In this document: one piece after another, positions 5,367-5,415 of the stretch | Layout of the letters: every line of letters begins with the position of its first letter | How positions within the stretch are numbered: position 1 is the stretch's first letter | Assembly (NCBI GenBank): GCA_947174455.1 | Contig: CAMWIZ010000080.1 | Coordinates: 1-5,415, forward strand | DNA from: an uncultured Clostridia bacterium | GTDB taxonomy: Bacteria; Bacillota; Clostridia; Oscillospirales; Acutalibacteraceae | Reading direction: 5' to 3' | DNA length: 5,415 nt | Notes under the pieces: model-generated | The model's database searches: none | Seen by the model: only the letters and a program-made list of their open reading frames with translations | What the model was told of the DNA's origin: nothing | Made by a program: the position numbers and the translations under genes

Positions 5367-5415
5367 CGATAAATAAACTGTTTTGATAATCATAATTATG
5401 CTATAAGTATAAAGC

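Noticed and set aside
5172..5372. 66-codon + strand frame
   Set aside because: It covers both tRNA genes and the terminator; it is a chance frame.
5383..5413. Promoter-like TTGATA and TATAAA near the right edge
   Set aside because: Spacing is 19 bases to TATAAA and 13 to TATAAG, and the downstream gene is not in the window.

Overview
The window looks like a chromosomal piece of a low-GC Firmicute, most likely a clostridial Oscillospiraceae/Ruminococcaceae type. The signs are a secreted protein with a type I dockerin module, an L,D-transpeptidase of the Gram-positive membrane-anchored kind, a small DUF378 membrane protein, Shine-Dalgarno-led genes and sigma-A type promoters. A Ruminococcus- or [Eubacterium] siraeum-like genome is my guess from the dockerin; the sequence alone does not settle it.

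Layout. (1) Positions 1-1590, + strand: the 3' part of an ECF-type sigma factor gene, cut by the window's left edge, overlaps by 4 bp (ATGA) a membrane protein gene that is very probably its anti-sigma factor/sensor. (2) Positions 1730-2410, - strand: a secreted dockerin plus CAP/SCP-like protein convergent with that operon. A perfect 16-bp hairpin at 1677-1719 separates the two and can terminate from both sides. (3) Positions 2411-2790: a 380-bp divergent spacer with a near-consensus promoter for the dockerin gene and a weaker candidate for the gene on the right. (4) Positions 2791-4332, + strand: a membrane-anchored L,D-transpeptidase (YkuD fold, SHGC active site). (5) Positions 4333-4608: a non-coding convergent region with a terminator-like hairpin and a second, larger folded element. 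(6) Positions 4609-4830, - strand: a DUF378 two-helix membrane protein. (7) Positions 5100-5366: a perfect-consensus promoter (TTGACA-17-TATAAT), tRNA-Met(CAU), tRNA-Glu(UUC) five bases later, and a strong intrinsic terminator. This forms a complete two-tRNA transcription unit.

Functionally the protein genes share a cell-envelope theme: transmembrane control of an ECF sigma factor, an exported dockerin protein, a cell-wall cross-linking enzyme and a small membrane protein. Apart from the sigma/anti-sigma pair they are in separate transcription units, so common regulation is only a hypothesis. I see no mobile element, CRISPR array or obviously new multi-gene system. The most interesting points are a strong ribosome binding site and start codon inside the anti-sigma gene, the dockerin protein whose CAP-like domain lacks the usual His/Glu residues, a folded element downstream of the DUF378 gene, and a T-stem mismatch in the tRNA-Met.
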